From: Merdiplasma sp045118075
GTDB lineage: Bacteria; Bacillota; Clostridia; Lachnospirales; Lachnospiraceae
Length of the DNA stretch: 26,350 bases
Direction of reading: 5' to 3'
Assembly (NCBI GenBank): GCA_045118075.1
Contig: JBGUOI010000227.1
Location: 1 to 26,350 of the forward strand
Positions 13,296-22,988 of the stretch are shown piece after piece. The notes under the pieces were generated by a model, which was given only the letters and a program-made list of their open reading frames with translations, was not told the origin of the DNA and did no database searches. The translations under genes were made by a program, and so were the position numbers. Each line of letters starts with the position of its first letter. Positions within the stretch are counted from its first letter, which is position 1.

Positions 13296-14984
13296 ATGAA
13301 GCTGACTTTTCTCGGAGCCACCCATGAGGTGACCGGCAGTTGTTTTTATCTGGAAGCCTGTGATAAGAAGATCCTGATTGATTACGGCATGGAACAGGGC
13401 GTGGATTATTTTGAAAACAAGCCGGTGCCGGTTCCGGCAGATCAGATCGATATGGTGTTCCTGACACATGCACATATTGATCATTCCGGAAAATTGCCCC
13501 TTCTGGTAAAAGAGGGATTTCGCGGTCAGATCTTCGCCACGGAGGGGACGGAGAAGCTCTGCTCCATTATGCTGCAGGACAGCGCTCATATCCAGGAGTC
13601 CGAGGCAGAGTATAAGACCCGGAAAAGTGTCCGGGCCGGCGGCAAGGAAGCAGAGCCGCTCTATACGGTGGAAGATGCGCTCAATACGATGCGCTGCTTT
13701 GTCGGCGTTCCGTATGATAAAACGGTCAGGGTGGACAGCGGCATCACGGTTCGCTTTTTCGATGCCGGCCACCTTTTAGGGTCCGCCTCCATAGAAGTGA
13801 CCGTTACGGAGGGGGATGTCACGAAGAAGCTTCTTTTCTCCGGCGACATCGGAAATACGGACCAGCCGCTCCTTCGCGATCCGGTCATGCCCAAAGAGGC
13901 GGATTATGTGATCATGGAAGCCACCTACGGCACAAGGTTCCATGAAAAACCGGCAGACTACACAACGGAGCTGGCAAAGGTGCTGCAGGAGACTTTTGAC
14001 CGGGGCGGCAATGTGGTGATCCCCTCCTTTGCGGTGGGCAGGACGCAGGAGATCCTGTACTTTATCCGCCAGATCAAGGAGAAGAACATGGTCACCGGCC
14101 ATGACGGTTTTGAAGTGTGGGTGGATTCCCCGCTTGCGATCGAGGCTACCGGAGTCTTCCTCGACCGGATGTATGAAGACCTGGACGAGGAAGTCGAAGA
14201 GCTTCTGCACAGAGGCGTTAATCCGATCAGCTTCAACGGACTGCGCACCGCAGTTACTGCGGATGAGTCCAAGGCGATCAACGACGATCCCGATCCCAAG
14301 GTGATCATTTCCGCAAGCGGCATGTGCGAAGCCGGCCGGATCAGGCATCACCTCAAGCATAACCTGTGGCGTCCCCAGAGCACGGTTCTCTTTGTGGGAT
14401 ACCAGTCCGTGGGCACGCTGGGACGTGCGCTGACGGAAGGCGCCGATAAAGTAAAACTCTTCGGAGAAGAGATCGCGGTGGAAGCACAGATCCTGGTGCT
14501 TCCTGGAATCAGCGGCCATGCTGACTGTGCCGGACTGCTCGCATGGGCTGGCGCATTAGAGCGCAGACCCGAAAAAGTCTTCGTGGTGCACAGTGAGGAC
14601 CAGACAGGCATTGAGTTTTGCGGGAAGCTTAAAGAGAATTTCGGCTACGACGCGGATGCGCCTTATTCCGGGACCGAATTTGATCTGGCAGAGGGAAGAT
14701 ATCTGCTGGAGGCCGAGCCGGTGAGACTCAAGAGCAAGAAAGAAGAGGAAGCCAAAGAAGGCGGCGCCGCGGCGAAAGAGACAGCCTACAAAGCAGAGCT
14801 CACGATGGGTGCCTATACGGACGGCGCACCGATCGCTCCGGTCTCTGCCGTCTATGTGCATCTGGTCAGGGCGGCGTCCCGCCTGATGAGACTGGTCGAA
14901 CGCTATACCGACGGCGGTTCCGCAGACCTGAAGAAATTTACGCGTGAGGTCAATGACCTTTGTGAACGCTGGGAAAGGAAATAG
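13296..14984 (+). CDS. Metallo-beta-lactamase/beta-CASP family hydrolase (RNA-metabolising type)
   Basis: Cytoplasmic zinc hydrolase of 562 residues related to the CPSF73/Ysh1-type and RNase J-type nucleases. The N-terminus MKLTFLGATHEVTGSCF is typical, and the zinc motif is THAHIDHSG (His58, His60, Asp62, His63). Further metal ligands are in DAGHLLGSASI and FSGDIGN. Beta-CASP motifs are seen as VIPSFAVGRTQEIL, VWVDSPLA, IISASGMCEAGRIRHHLKHNL and GISGHADC. The C-terminal ~90 residues are a charged linker (SKKEEEAKEGG) and a short helical tail absent from the smallest relatives. The start at 13296 follows GGAAGGAG (13281-13288), behind a good promoter; an in-frame ATG at 13215 lies upstream of that promoter and is rejected. 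Probable exo- or endoribonuclease; substrate not shown. Confidence 0.9.
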   Translation: MKLTFLGATHEVTGSCFYLEACDKKILIDYGMEQGVDYFENKPVPVPADQIDMVFLTHAHIDHSGKLPLLVKEGFRGQIFATEGTEKLCSIMLQDSAHIQESEAEYKTRKSVRAGGKEAEPLYTVEDALNTMRCFVGVPYDKTVRVDSGITVRFFDAGHLLGSASIEVTVTEGDVTKKLLFSGDIGNTDQPLLRDPVMPKEADYVIMEATYGTRFHEKPADYTTELAKVLQETFDRGGNVVIPSFAVGRTQEILYFIRQIKEKNMVTGHDGFEVWVDSPLAIEATGVFLDRMYEDLDEEVEELLHRGVNPISFNGLRTAVTADESKAINDDPDPKVIISASGMCEAGRIRHHLKHNLWRPQSTVLFVGYQSVGTLGRALTEGADKVKLFGEEIAVEAQILVLPGISGHADCAGLLAWAGALERRPEKVFVVHSEDQTGIEFCGKLKENFGYDADAPYSGTEFDLAEGRYLLEAEPVRLKSKKEEEAKEGGAAAKETAYKAELTMGAYTDGAPIAPVSAVYVHLVRAASRLMRLVERYTDGGSADLKKFTREVNDLCERWERK

Positions 14985-14990
14985 ACGATC

Positions 14991-16199
14991 TTGAACAGAA
15001 CCGGAACAGACCCCGGAAAAGGAAAGAGAAGAGCTGCGCTGTGCCTGCTGGCACTGATCATCGTCCTGTGCCTGACCGGATGCGGGAGGCTGACAGCGGT
15101 GGCGGTCCAGAGCGGACTGGTCGAGAGCCCCTACTATCACCTGGGCGATACGTCATGGGACAACGGAGGGGTGGAGGAATACTGGTTCAACCAGATCCCG
15201 AGCGAGATGAACGAGACGTACCGCGAGCTGTACGAGCGTCTGGTGAACAATGAGGATGAAGCCAACATGTACGCCAGGATGGATGCGGACAATTTCTGGA
15301 GAATCTACTATGCCGTTCTCGCTGACCATCCGGAGATCTTCTGGCTCGGAGATGTGGATTCCGAGGCCGTTGCCGGCGGAAACACAAGCTATACGGATAT
15401 TTCGGGCAAGATCGTCAAGTACGCGATGTCGAGCGTGGTCCCGCTTGAAGAACGGGAAAACATGAGGCAGCAGCTCGAGGCGGCCGCCGACGAATGCATC
15501 CGGCAGATCCCGGAAGACGCCGGGGATTATGATAAGATCCGGTTCGTATATGATTATCTCGTGGACACGGTGGATTATGACCTGTCCGCTCCTTATAACC
15601 AGAACGTCCAGAGCGCGCTGCTTAATCACCGCAGCGTCTGCGCGGGATATTCACGGGCTTTCCAGTATATCCTGCACCGGATGGGGATGTTCTGTACCTA
15701 TGTGACCGGGACGATCGAGAACGGCGGAGATCACGCCTGGAACATCGTCCGGATAGACGGTCAGTATTACAACGTGGATGTCACCTGGGGCGATCCTCTT
15801 TTCGAGGGCGGTCCGCGGGTGGACGGATACCGAAACTACAACTACCTGTGCTGCCCGGACAGCGTTTTGTATAAGACGCATACGCCGAAAGAGGATTTTA
15901 ACCTGGTGGCGTGCACCGACGACAGCCTTGACTATTATCGGCTGACCGGCCGGTATTATCCGACATTTGATTACGATGAGATCTATCAGGTGCTGATGAA
16001 CAGCGTCTGGAACGGGGAATCGTCGGTGACCATGAAATTCGGCTCCGCCGAGGCCTACCAAAGCGCCGTATACGAGATGTTCAGCAACGGCATGCTTTAT
16101 GACGCGACCGCTTACCTGATGGAAATGAACGGTCTCTCCACCTGGCAGTATACCTACCAGACGGATGAGGATTTTAATCTGGTGACAGTCTTCTGGTAA
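14991..16199 (+). CDS. Transglutaminase-like lipoprotein
   Basis: Predicted membrane-anchored extracellular protein of 402 residues. The start is a TTG at 14991, since no ATG or GTG precedes the signal sequence in frame; a purine-rich AAAGGAAA lies about ten bases ahead. A basic N-terminus and hydrophobic core end in the lipobox LTGC, making Cys31 the likely lipidated residue. The papain-like transglutaminase core is complete: RSVCAGYSRAF (Cys217), DHAWNIVRIDGQYYNVDVTW (His248, Asp263). Between lipobox and core is a helical region with Trp and Tyr repeats; after it lies an unassigned segment of about 130 residues. Such domains act as peptidases or cross-linking enzymes on cell-wall or protein substrates. 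It begins seven bases after the metallo-hydrolase and precedes the 820-residue gene by 35 bases. Confidence 0.85.
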   Translation: MNRTGTDPGKGKRRAALCLLALIIVLCLTGCGRLTAVAVQSGLVESPYYHLGDTSWDNGGVEEYWFNQIPSEMNETYRELYERLVNNEDEANMYARMDADNFWRIYYAVLADHPEIFWLGDVDSEAVAGGNTSYTDISGKIVKYAMSSVVPLEERENMRQQLEAAADECIRQIPEDAGDYDKIRFVYDYLVDTVDYDLSAPYNQNVQSALLNHRSVCAGYSRAFQYILHRMGMFCTYVTGTIENGGDHAWNIVRIDGQYYNVDVTWGDPLFEGGPRVDGYRNYNYLCCPDSVLYKTHTPKEDFNLVACTDDSLDYYRLTGRYYPTFDYDEIYQVLMNSVWNGESSVTMKFGSAEAYQSAVYEMFSNGMLYDATAYLMEMNGLSTWQYTYQTDEDFNLVTVFW

Positions 16200-16234
16200 A
16201 CCGGAAACGGTAATGACGAGAGGTTTGAATATAT

Positions 16235-18697
16235 ATGAGAAGCACACTGATCAGAATCAGAAACTTCATACTGCGGGTCCTGTTTTTACTGCTGGTTCTG
16301 GTCGTTTCCATTATCATCTTTGAAAACATGATCAACAAGGCTCTTCCCGAGAGCGCGGTGACCATGGAGAATTCTACGTTCCCGACTGTCTGCATGCAGC
16401 GCGGGAATGTCAGCTTCAACTGCCTGTACGGATATGCGGACAAGATGGATGTGACCAGGATGCGCGATACGATCACGCCGCTGCAGAGCGACCGCAGCAT
16501 CGATATCCGGATCCAGACATACTCCGTTAAGGTCGATTCGGTCTCTTACGAGGTGCTGCCCCTGGACGGATCACCGGCTCTGGAGAACACCAAAGTCATC
16601 CACATCCGGCAGGAGAGCGACGAGCTGACGGCTACGATCACGCTGCAGAACAAGATGCTGATGAACCGGGAGTACGCCCTGCAGATCCAGCTCACCACCG
16701 GCGGGAGAAATATCTATTATTATACAAGAGTCATTCTGGCCGATGCGCTCCACACGGATGATTACCTGAATTTCGTGAGCGGTTTCTATGATAAGACCGT
16801 CAATCGTACGGACCTTGGCACCGTCGGAGCCGCCGTGGAACCGGATGAGACGACGGACGAGGATGCCACCCTTGCTCGGATGGATATCCATGACAGCGTG
16901 GATACGCTGACCTGGGGCAACCTGTTCCCGACGATCTACTATAAGCCGACTCCGCGCATCTGCGAGATCAACAGCAAGACGGCGTCGCTGACGATGGAAT
17001 ACCGGATCGCCGCGACCGGGGAGAACGGAGTGACGGAGATCTACAACGTCAATGAGTTCTATCGTGTGCGCTTCACCGACAGCCGTGTGTTCCTCCTGAA
17101 CTTCGAGCGTTCTACGGACGAGGTGTTCAATCCGGATAACAATGTGATCACCGAGCGGGGTGTCCGCCTGGGAATCACCGGCAAGGATGTCAACTTTAAG
17201 ACCGACGAGAATAACCGGGTCATCGCATTCGTCCAGCAGAATGAACTGTGGTCGTATGAGCGCAGCAGCGGTAAGCTGACCCAGATCTTCAGCTTCCCCC
17301 AGAAAGAGAATATGGATCTGAGAGATTTCCATAACGGCTGTGATTTCAGGATCATGAAAGTAGCCGGAAACGGGGATGTATGGTTTGTGATCGCCGGCCG
17401 GATGAACCGCGGCGAGCATGAAGGTGAAAACGGGGTCTCCGTTTGTTTCTACGACTCAGCGACAGCGATGACGGAAGAAAAGCTGTTCGTGAAGACGGTC
17501 GTTGACCGCGAGATGTTAAGGCGGGATGTTGACGCACTCACCTATGTGACGGATGACGGCGCCTATTTCTACATGCTGCTGGAGCACCAGCTCATCCGGA
17601 TCCGCATCGCCGACCACCAGATCAAGGTCATGGCAGAGAATATTATCGAAGGCGGGACCGCTTCGTCGACGAGCGGACGCTACTTTGCCTGGATCAGCGG
17701 GGACGATCCCTATATGGCCCAGGAGATGTATTTTGTGGACCTGGAAGTCGGTAATATCGAGACGGTTGAAGCTGCGGCGAAAGCAAAGATCCGCCCGGTG
17801 TGTTTTATGAGCGAAGACCTGGTCTACGGCCAGGCCTGGGACCAGGATCTGGAACTGGCATCTCTCGAGAGCGGATACTTCCCCATGTACCAGCTGGTGA
17901 TCCGCAGCGGAGAGGGTGAGATCCTGAAGGAATACACCCCGAAGGGATGCCGCGTGACGAGGGCGGTATTGTCCGACCATATGCTCCGGCTTACGAGAGT
18001 GAGGCTCAACGCGGCAAAGACCGGACTTGAGCCTTATACGGATGATGAGATCGTCGATACAGACACCTCGTCTTCCGTGGCGGTGGGTATTGCGACATCC
18101 GCTTCGAGCCGCAAGCTCAATGAAGTGTTCCTGCGGACGGGCGGAACGATCTCGGATACGTCCGCCGGACTGGTTCGCAGCAAGATCATACGTCCGTCTT
18201 CTTCACGGAGCGTGACGGTCGAACCCGGCGATGATCCGGCATTGCTTTACACGGTATACGCCCACGGCGGCCTGTATGAGATCTTCTACAGGGCGAATGA
18301 GGCGGTGGACTGCGCTGACAAGAACGTAGGCACAGCGCTGCTTGCGGCAAAAGATTATCTGTGGGTGAGAGGCCTGGTGCCGGTAACGGCCCAGATTCCT
18401 CTGGATAAAGTGCCGTCAGTCTTAAAGGACGGCGCAGCGGATATCAGTCAGATACGCCGGGCCGGTGAGATCCCGCTTGACCTGACCGGGTGCTCACTGG
18501 AACAGGTCTTGAATTTTGTCGGCAACGGCAGGGCGGTTGCGGCTATTACCGAAAAGGGTCCGGTAACGATCGTCGGATATGATGAATTCAACACTCACCT
18601 GCTCGACCCGGGCGGTGAGGAGTGGTATTATTACGGAATCAACGATTCCACGGAGATGTTCGCCAAGCAGGGCAATCAGTTCTTTGCCTGCGGCTGA
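16235..18697 (+). CDS. Large membrane-anchored extracellular protein of unknown function, possible beta-propeller and C39-like end
   Basis: I do not recognise this 820-residue protein with certainty. A short basic start and one hydrophobic segment (about residues 11-30) suggest a membrane anchor with the bulk outside. Residues 60-260 are strand-rich. Residues 300-570 contain repeated strand units such as NRVIAFVQQNELWSYE, NGDVWFVIAGRM and GRYFAWISGDD, which read like beta-propeller blades. The last 90 residues (LEQVLNFVGNGRAVAAI, VTIVGYDEFNTHLLDPGG, EMFAKQGNQFF) resemble the end of C39-like peptidase domains, but the expected GH before the strand reads GP, so catalysis is doubtful. The ATG at 16235 follows GAGAGG (16218-16223). 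It is probably coexpressed with the transglutaminase-like lipoprotein. Confidence 0.7.
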   Translation: MRSTLIRIRNFILRVLFLLLVLVVSIIIFENMINKALPESAVTMENSTFPTVCMQRGNVSFNCLYGYADKMDVTRMRDTITPLQSDRSIDIRIQTYSVKVDSVSYEVLPLDGSPALENTKVIHIRQESDELTATITLQNKMLMNREYALQIQLTTGGRNIYYYTRVILADALHTDDYLNFVSGFYDKTVNRTDLGTVGAAVEPDETTDEDATLARMDIHDSVDTLTWGNLFPTIYYKPTPRICEINSKTASLTMEYRIAATGENGVTEIYNVNEFYRVRFTDSRVFLLNFERSTDEVFNPDNNVITERGVRLGITGKDVNFKTDENNRVIAFVQQNELWSYERSSGKLTQIFSFPQKENMDLRDFHNGCDFRIMKVAGNGDVWFVIAGRMNRGEHEGENGVSVCFYDSATAMTEEKLFVKTVVDREMLRRDVDALTYVTDDGAYFYMLLEHQLIRIRIADHQIKVMAENIIEGGTASSTSGRYFAWISGDDPYMAQEMYFVDLEVGNIETVEAAAKAKIRPVCFMSEDLVYGQAWDQDLELASLESGYFPMYQLVIRSGEGEILKEYTPKGCRVTRAVLSDHMLRLTRVRLNAAKTGLEPYTDDEIVDTDTSSSVAVGIATSASSRKLNEVFLRTGGTISDTSAGLVRSKIIRPSSSRSVTVEPGDDPALLYTVYAHGGLYEIFYRANEAVDCADKNVGTALLAAKDYLWVRGLVPVTAQIPLDKVPSVLKDGAADISQIRRAGEIPLDLTGCSLEQVLNFVGNGRAVAAITEKGPVTIVGYDEFNTHLLDPGGEEWYYYGINDSTEMFAKQGNQFFACG

Positions 18698-18707
18698 GGA
18701 GGCTTAT

Positions 18708-21017
18708 ATGATCAGACTTTATGAGGGCGGCGCCTGGCTCGTAAACGGGACGCAGCTTATGACAACAGAAGAAATGCTCCGCAACGGTGCGGCCGGAGGA
18801 GCGGATATCGAAGAGGGACGAAAAGGGACCATCGCCTGGTCGATCCTGAACGCCCACAATACTTCCGGCAGCATGGATGAGCTCAGGGTCAAATTCGATA
18901 AGCTGACCAGCCATGACATCACCTTCGTGGGAATCATCCAGACAGTAAGAGCATCGGGACTGGAACGCTTTCCCGTCCCTTATGTGCTGACAAACTGCCA
19001 CAATTCTCTGTGCGCGGTCGGCGGGACCATCAACGAGGATGACCATATGTTCGGCCTGTCCGCAGCGAAGCGATACGGCGGTGTGTATGTCCCGCCGCAC
19101 CAGGCTGTCATTCATCAGTATGCAAGAGAGATGCTCGCCGAGAGCGGCGGAATGATCCTGGGAAGCGACTCCCATACCCGCTACGGAGCCCTGGGCACCA
19201 TGGCAGTCGGCGAGGGAGGACCTGAGCTGGTCAAGCAGCTTTTAGGCCAGACTTATGATATCAGCCGGCCGGGAGTGGTCGCCGTCTATCTGACCGGAAG
19301 ACCGGCAAAAGGCGTGGGTCCGCAGGATGTGGCGCTGGCCATCATCGGTGCCGTGTTCAAAAATGAATATGTCAAAAACAAGGTCATGGAATTTGTCGGA
19401 CCGGGTGTGGAAAACTTAAGCGCCGATTTCAGGATCGGCGTGGATGTCATGACGACCGAGACCACCTGCTTAAGTTCGATCTGGCAGACAGATGAGACTA
19501 TCCGCGAATTTTATGAGATTCACGGCCGGGAGGGAAGCTATAAAGAACTTAAGCCCGCTGCGGCGGCTTATTACGACGGCTGCGTATATGTGGACCTTGA
19601 TAAGATCGAGCCCATGATCGCGATGCCCTTCCACCCGAGCAATACCTATACTATCCGGGAGCTGAAAGAGAACCTGGAGGATATCCTGGCAAAAACAGAG
19701 GAAGCGGCAAAGATCAGCTTCGGAGAGAAGGTGGACTTTTCCCTCCGCAGCAAGATCCGCGGCGGAAAACTCCTGGTGGACCAGGGAATCATCGCCGGCT
19801 GCGCCGGCGGCGGCTTTGAAAATATCTGCGCGGCGGCTGACATCCTGCAGGGCAGGTACATCGGCTCCGACGCGTTTACCTTAAGTGTCTATCCGGCCAG
19901 CACGCCGATCTACCGCGAGCTGGCGCTGAACGGACGGCTCGCCTCCCTGATCGAGTCCGGGGCGGTGGTGAAGACCGCTTTTTGCGGACCGTGCTTCGGC
20001 GCAGGCGATACGCCGGCCAACAACGCGTTCAGCATCCGCCACTCGACCAGGAACTTCCCCAACCGGGAGGGATCCAAGGTCCAGAGCGGACAGATCGCCT
20101 CTGTCGCCTTAATGGACGCCCGTTCTATCGCGGCGACGGCTGCAAACGGCGGTTACCTGACCTCGGCTGCGGAGATGGATGTGGAATACACCGGGCCGGT
20201 CTACCACTTTGACAGTAAGATCTATGCCAACCGCGTCTTTGACAGTCACGGAAAAGCTGATCCCGATGTGGAACTGGTCATGGGCCCGAACATTAAAGAC
20301 TGGCCCGTGATGCAGCCCCTTCCCGAGAACCTGCTGCTGAAGGTGGTCAGTGAGATCCACGATCCGGTGACCACGACCGATGAGCTGATTCCGTCCGGAG
20401 AGACCAGTTCGTACCGTTCCAATCCGCTCGGACTGGCCGAGTTTGCGCTTTCACGGAAAGATCCGGCTTACGTCGGGGAAGCCAAGAAGGTGCAGCTGGC
20501 CCAGAAAGCCATCGAGAACGGCGAGGATCCCGCGGCGGCTTTGCCGGAAGCGGGGCCGGTGCTTGAGGCAGTCAAGGCTGCCTGCCCGCAGGCGGTACCG
20601 TCCGGGAAAGCTGACGGAAAAACACCCGGGGCGCTGGGAATCGGCAGCGTGATCTATGCGGTGAAGCCCGGAGACGGATCTGCCAGGGAGCAGGCCGCTT
20701 CGTGCCAGAAAGTTCTGGGCGGCTGGGCCAACATCGCCGGCGAGTATGCTACCAAGCGTTACCGTTCCAACCTGATCAACTGGGGAATGCTGCCGCTGAC
20801 GTGCAGTGCGGGGGCAGATGACCTTCCGTTCCGGAAAGGAGACTGGCTGCTTCTGCCGGGGATCCGCGCTGTACTGGCGGAGGGACGAATGCCGCAGGCC
20901 TATGTGATCAGGGACGGAAACCTGATAGAAACGGAGCTGACAATAGGAGCGCTTACAGAGGATGAACGGCAGATCATCCTTGACGGGTGCCTGATCAACT
21001 ATAACAGACAGGAGTGA
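18708..21017 (+). CDS. Aconitase-superfamily hydratase with 4Fe-4S cysteines
   Basis: Cytoplasmic iron-sulfur hydratase/isomerase of 769 residues. The three cluster cysteines fall where aconitase has them: Cys365 in AGCAGG and Cys426, Cys429 in CGPC. The motif GSDSHTRYGALGTMAVGEGG matches the substrate-site region, and the C-terminal swivel domain keeps SAREQAAS and NLINWGMLPLTC. Around the first cysteine, the usual TNS is replaced, so it is a distinct subfamily, possibly the YbhJ-like hydratases, and may not act on citrate. The ATG at 18708 follows GAGGAGG (18696-18702), which overlaps the preceding stop; an in-frame ATG at 18579 is inside the upstream gene. metG follows after six bases. Confidence 0.88.
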   Translation: MIRLYEGGAWLVNGTQLMTTEEMLRNGAAGGADIEEGRKGTIAWSILNAHNTSGSMDELRVKFDKLTSHDITFVGIIQTVRASGLERFPVPYVLTNCHNSLCAVGGTINEDDHMFGLSAAKRYGGVYVPPHQAVIHQYAREMLAESGGMILGSDSHTRYGALGTMAVGEGGPELVKQLLGQTYDISRPGVVAVYLTGRPAKGVGPQDVALAIIGAVFKNEYVKNKVMEFVGPGVENLSADFRIGVDVMTTETTCLSSIWQTDETIREFYEIHGREGSYKELKPAAAAYYDGCVYVDLDKIEPMIAMPFHPSNTYTIRELKENLEDILAKTEEAAKISFGEKVDFSLRSKIRGGKLLVDQGIIAGCAGGGFENICAAADILQGRYIGSDAFTLSVYPASTPIYRELALNGRLASLIESGAVVKTAFCGPCFGAGDTPANNAFSIRHSTRNFPNREGSKVQSGQIASVALMDARSIAATAANGGYLTSAAEMDVEYTGPVYHFDSKIYANRVFDSHGKADPDVELVMGPNIKDWPVMQPLPENLLLKVVSEIHDPVTTTDELIPSGETSSYRSNPLGLAEFALSRKDPAYVGEAKKVQLAQKAIENGEDPAAALPEAGPVLEAVKAACPQAVPSGKADGKTPGALGIGSVIYAVKPGDGSAREQAASCQKVLGGWANIAGEYATKRYRSNLINWGMLPLTCSAGADDLPFRKGDWLLLPGIRAVLAEGRMPQAYVIRDGNLIETELTIGALTEDERQIILDGCLINYNRQE

Positions 21018-21023
21018 TGGACC

Positions 21024-22988
21024 ATGGAAAAGAATAAATATTATATTACGACAGCCATTGCCTATGCGTCGGGCAAACCGCATATCGGCAATACCTATGA
21101 GATCGTGCTGGCGGATGCCATTGCCAGGTTCCGCAGAGCGGAAGGGTATGATGTGTTCTTCCAGACCGGAACCGACGAGCACGGTCAGAAGATCGAACAG
21201 AAAGCCGCCGATAAGGGAGTTACGCCGAAGGAATTCGTGGATGAGGCCGCCGGCGAGATCAAACGGATCTGGGACCTGATGAACACGTCCTACGACAAGT
21301 TTATCCGCACGACTGATGCCGATCATGAGAAACAGGTGCAGAAGATCTTCCGCAAGCTCTATGATCAGGGCGATATCTATAAAGGAAGCTATGAGGGCTG
21401 GTACTGTACGCCCGATGAATCTTTCTGGACCGAATCCCAGCTGGTGGACGGAAAGTGCCCGGACTGCGGACGCCCCGTGGTGCGCGCTTCCGAGGAAGCC
21501 TACTTCTTTAAAATGAGCAAATATGCCGACCGCCTGATCGAGCATATCAACAGCCATCCGGAATTTATCCAGCCCGTTTCCAGGAAGAATGAGATGATGA
21601 ACAACTTCCTGCTGCCGGGCCTGCAGGATCTGTGCGTTTCCCGCTCCTCGTTCAAGTGGGGCATTCCCGTGGACTTCGATGAGCGCCACGTGGTCTATGT
21701 GTGGCTTGACGCGCTGACCAACTACATCACCGGAATCGGCTATGACTGCGGCGGAGAGGGATCGGACCTGTTCAAAAAGAACTGGCCGGCTGACCTTCAC
21801 CTGATCGGCAAGGACATCATCCGCTTCCATACGATCTACTGGCCCATCTTCCTGATGGCGCTTGACCTGCCGCTCCCGAAACAGGTCTTCGGACATCCGT
21901 GGCTGCTGCAGGGCGACGGCAAGATGAGCAAATCCAGGGGCAACGTACTCTACGCGGATGACCTGGTGGACTTTTTCGGTGTGGACGCTGTGCGCTATTT
22001 TGTGCTTCATGAGATGCCCTTCGAAAATGACGGCGTGATCTCCTGGGAGCTGATGGTGGAGAGGCTCAACTCCGACCTGGCCAACACGCTGGGCAACCTG
22101 GTAAACCGCACCATCTCGATGACCAACAAGTATTTCGGCGGCGAGGTGAGAAACAGCGGCGTTTCCGAAGAGGTGGACGAGGACCTGAAGGCGGTTGTGC
22201 TCGCGGCTCCCGAAAAGGTGACTGCTGCCATGGCGAAGCTGCGCGTGGCTGATGCCCTGACAGAGATCTTTACCCTGTTCAAACGCTGCAACAAATATAT
22301 TGACGAGACCATGCCCTGGGCTCTGGCCAAGGATGAGGCGAAAAAAGACCGCCTCGCCCAGGTGCTCTACAACCTGACCGAATCCATCTGCATCGGCGCA
22401 GAGCTTCTCGAATCCTTTATGCCCGAGACTGCTCAGAGGATCTTCTCGCAGCTGAACGCATCGCCCAGAGGGCTTGATAAGATGGATACCTTCGGCCTGT
22501 ATCCGGACGGGAACCATGTCACCGAAAAGAGTGAGATCCTCTTTGCAAGACTCGATGTGAACGAGGTCATGGAGAAGGTGAACGCAATGTACGGTGCTCC
22601 GGAAGAAGCTCCGGCAGAAGAGGAAGCTTCGAAGGAGGATGAGATCCATCTCGAAGCGAAGGAAGAGATCACCATCGACGACTTTGCAAAACTGCAGTTC
22701 GCGGTGGGCGAGATCATTGCCTGCGAGGAAGTCAAGAAGTCCCGCAAGCTGCTCTGCTCACAGGTGAAGATCGGCGACCAGGTAAGACAGATCGTTTCGG
22801 GAATCAAGGGAAGCTATTCCGCTGAGGAGATGGTCGGCAAGAAGGTCATGGTCGTGACCAACTTAAAGAGCGCGAAGCTGGCCGGCATCCTCTCCGAGGG
22901 AATGATCCTGTGCGCAGAGGCTCCTGACGGGACGCTGGCAGTGATGACGCCTGAGAAGGATATGCCCTCCGGCGCGGAGATCTGCTGA
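21024..22988 (+). CDS. metG: Methionyl-tRNA synthetase with C-terminal tRNA-binding domain
   Basis: Charges tRNA-Met in the cytoplasm. The protein is 654 residues. The class I HIGH motif is HIGN (20-23) and the second signature is KMSKS (about 300-304). The zinc knuckle region reads WYCTPDESFW then KCPDCG, with Asp where one cysteine is often found. The anticodon-binding helical domain follows (WELMVERLNSDLANTLGNLVNR). After an acidic linker rich in Glu and Ala, the last 110 residues are an EMAP/Trbp111-type tRNA-binding domain (FAKLQFAVGEIIACEEVKKS, KLAGILSEGMILCA). The stop overlaps the tatD ATG by one base (TGATG), so the two are coupled. Confidence 0.97.
   Translation: MEKNKYYITTAIAYASGKPHIGNTYEIVLADAIARFRRAEGYDVFFQTGTDEHGQKIEQKAADKGVTPKEFVDEAAGEIKRIWDLMNTSYDKFIRTTDADHEKQVQKIFRKLYDQGDIYKGSYEGWYCTPDESFWTESQLVDGKCPDCGRPVVRASEEAYFFKMSKYADRLIEHINSHPEFIQPVSRKNEMMNNFLLPGLQDLCVSRSSFKWGIPVDFDERHVVYVWLDALTNYITGIGYDCGGEGSDLFKKNWPADLHLIGKDIIRFHTIYWPIFLMALDLPLPKQVFGHPWLLQGDGKMSKSRGNVLYADDLVDFFGVDAVRYFVLHEMPFENDGVISWELMVERLNSDLANTLGNLVNRTISMTNKYFGGEVRNSGVSEEVDEDLKAVVLAAPEKVTAAMAKLRVADALTEIFTLFKRCNKYIDETMPWALAKDEAKKDRLAQVLYNLTESICIGAELLESFMPETAQRIFSQLNASPRGLDKMDTFGLYPDGNHVTEKSEILFARLDVNEVMEKVNAMYGAPEEAPAEEEASKEDEIHLEAKEEITIDDFAKLQFAVGEIIACEEVKKSRKLLCSQVKIGDQVRQIVSGIKGSYSAEEMVGKKVMVVTNLKSAKLAGILSEGMILCAEAPDGTLAVMTPEKDMPSGAEIC

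Noticed and set aside
20451..22649. Long open frame (732 codons) on the minus strand
   Set aside because: It lies antisense to the hydratase and metG genes, whose motifs are certain; its translation is His/Val/Leu-rich without any recognisable domain, as expected of a codon-bias shadow.
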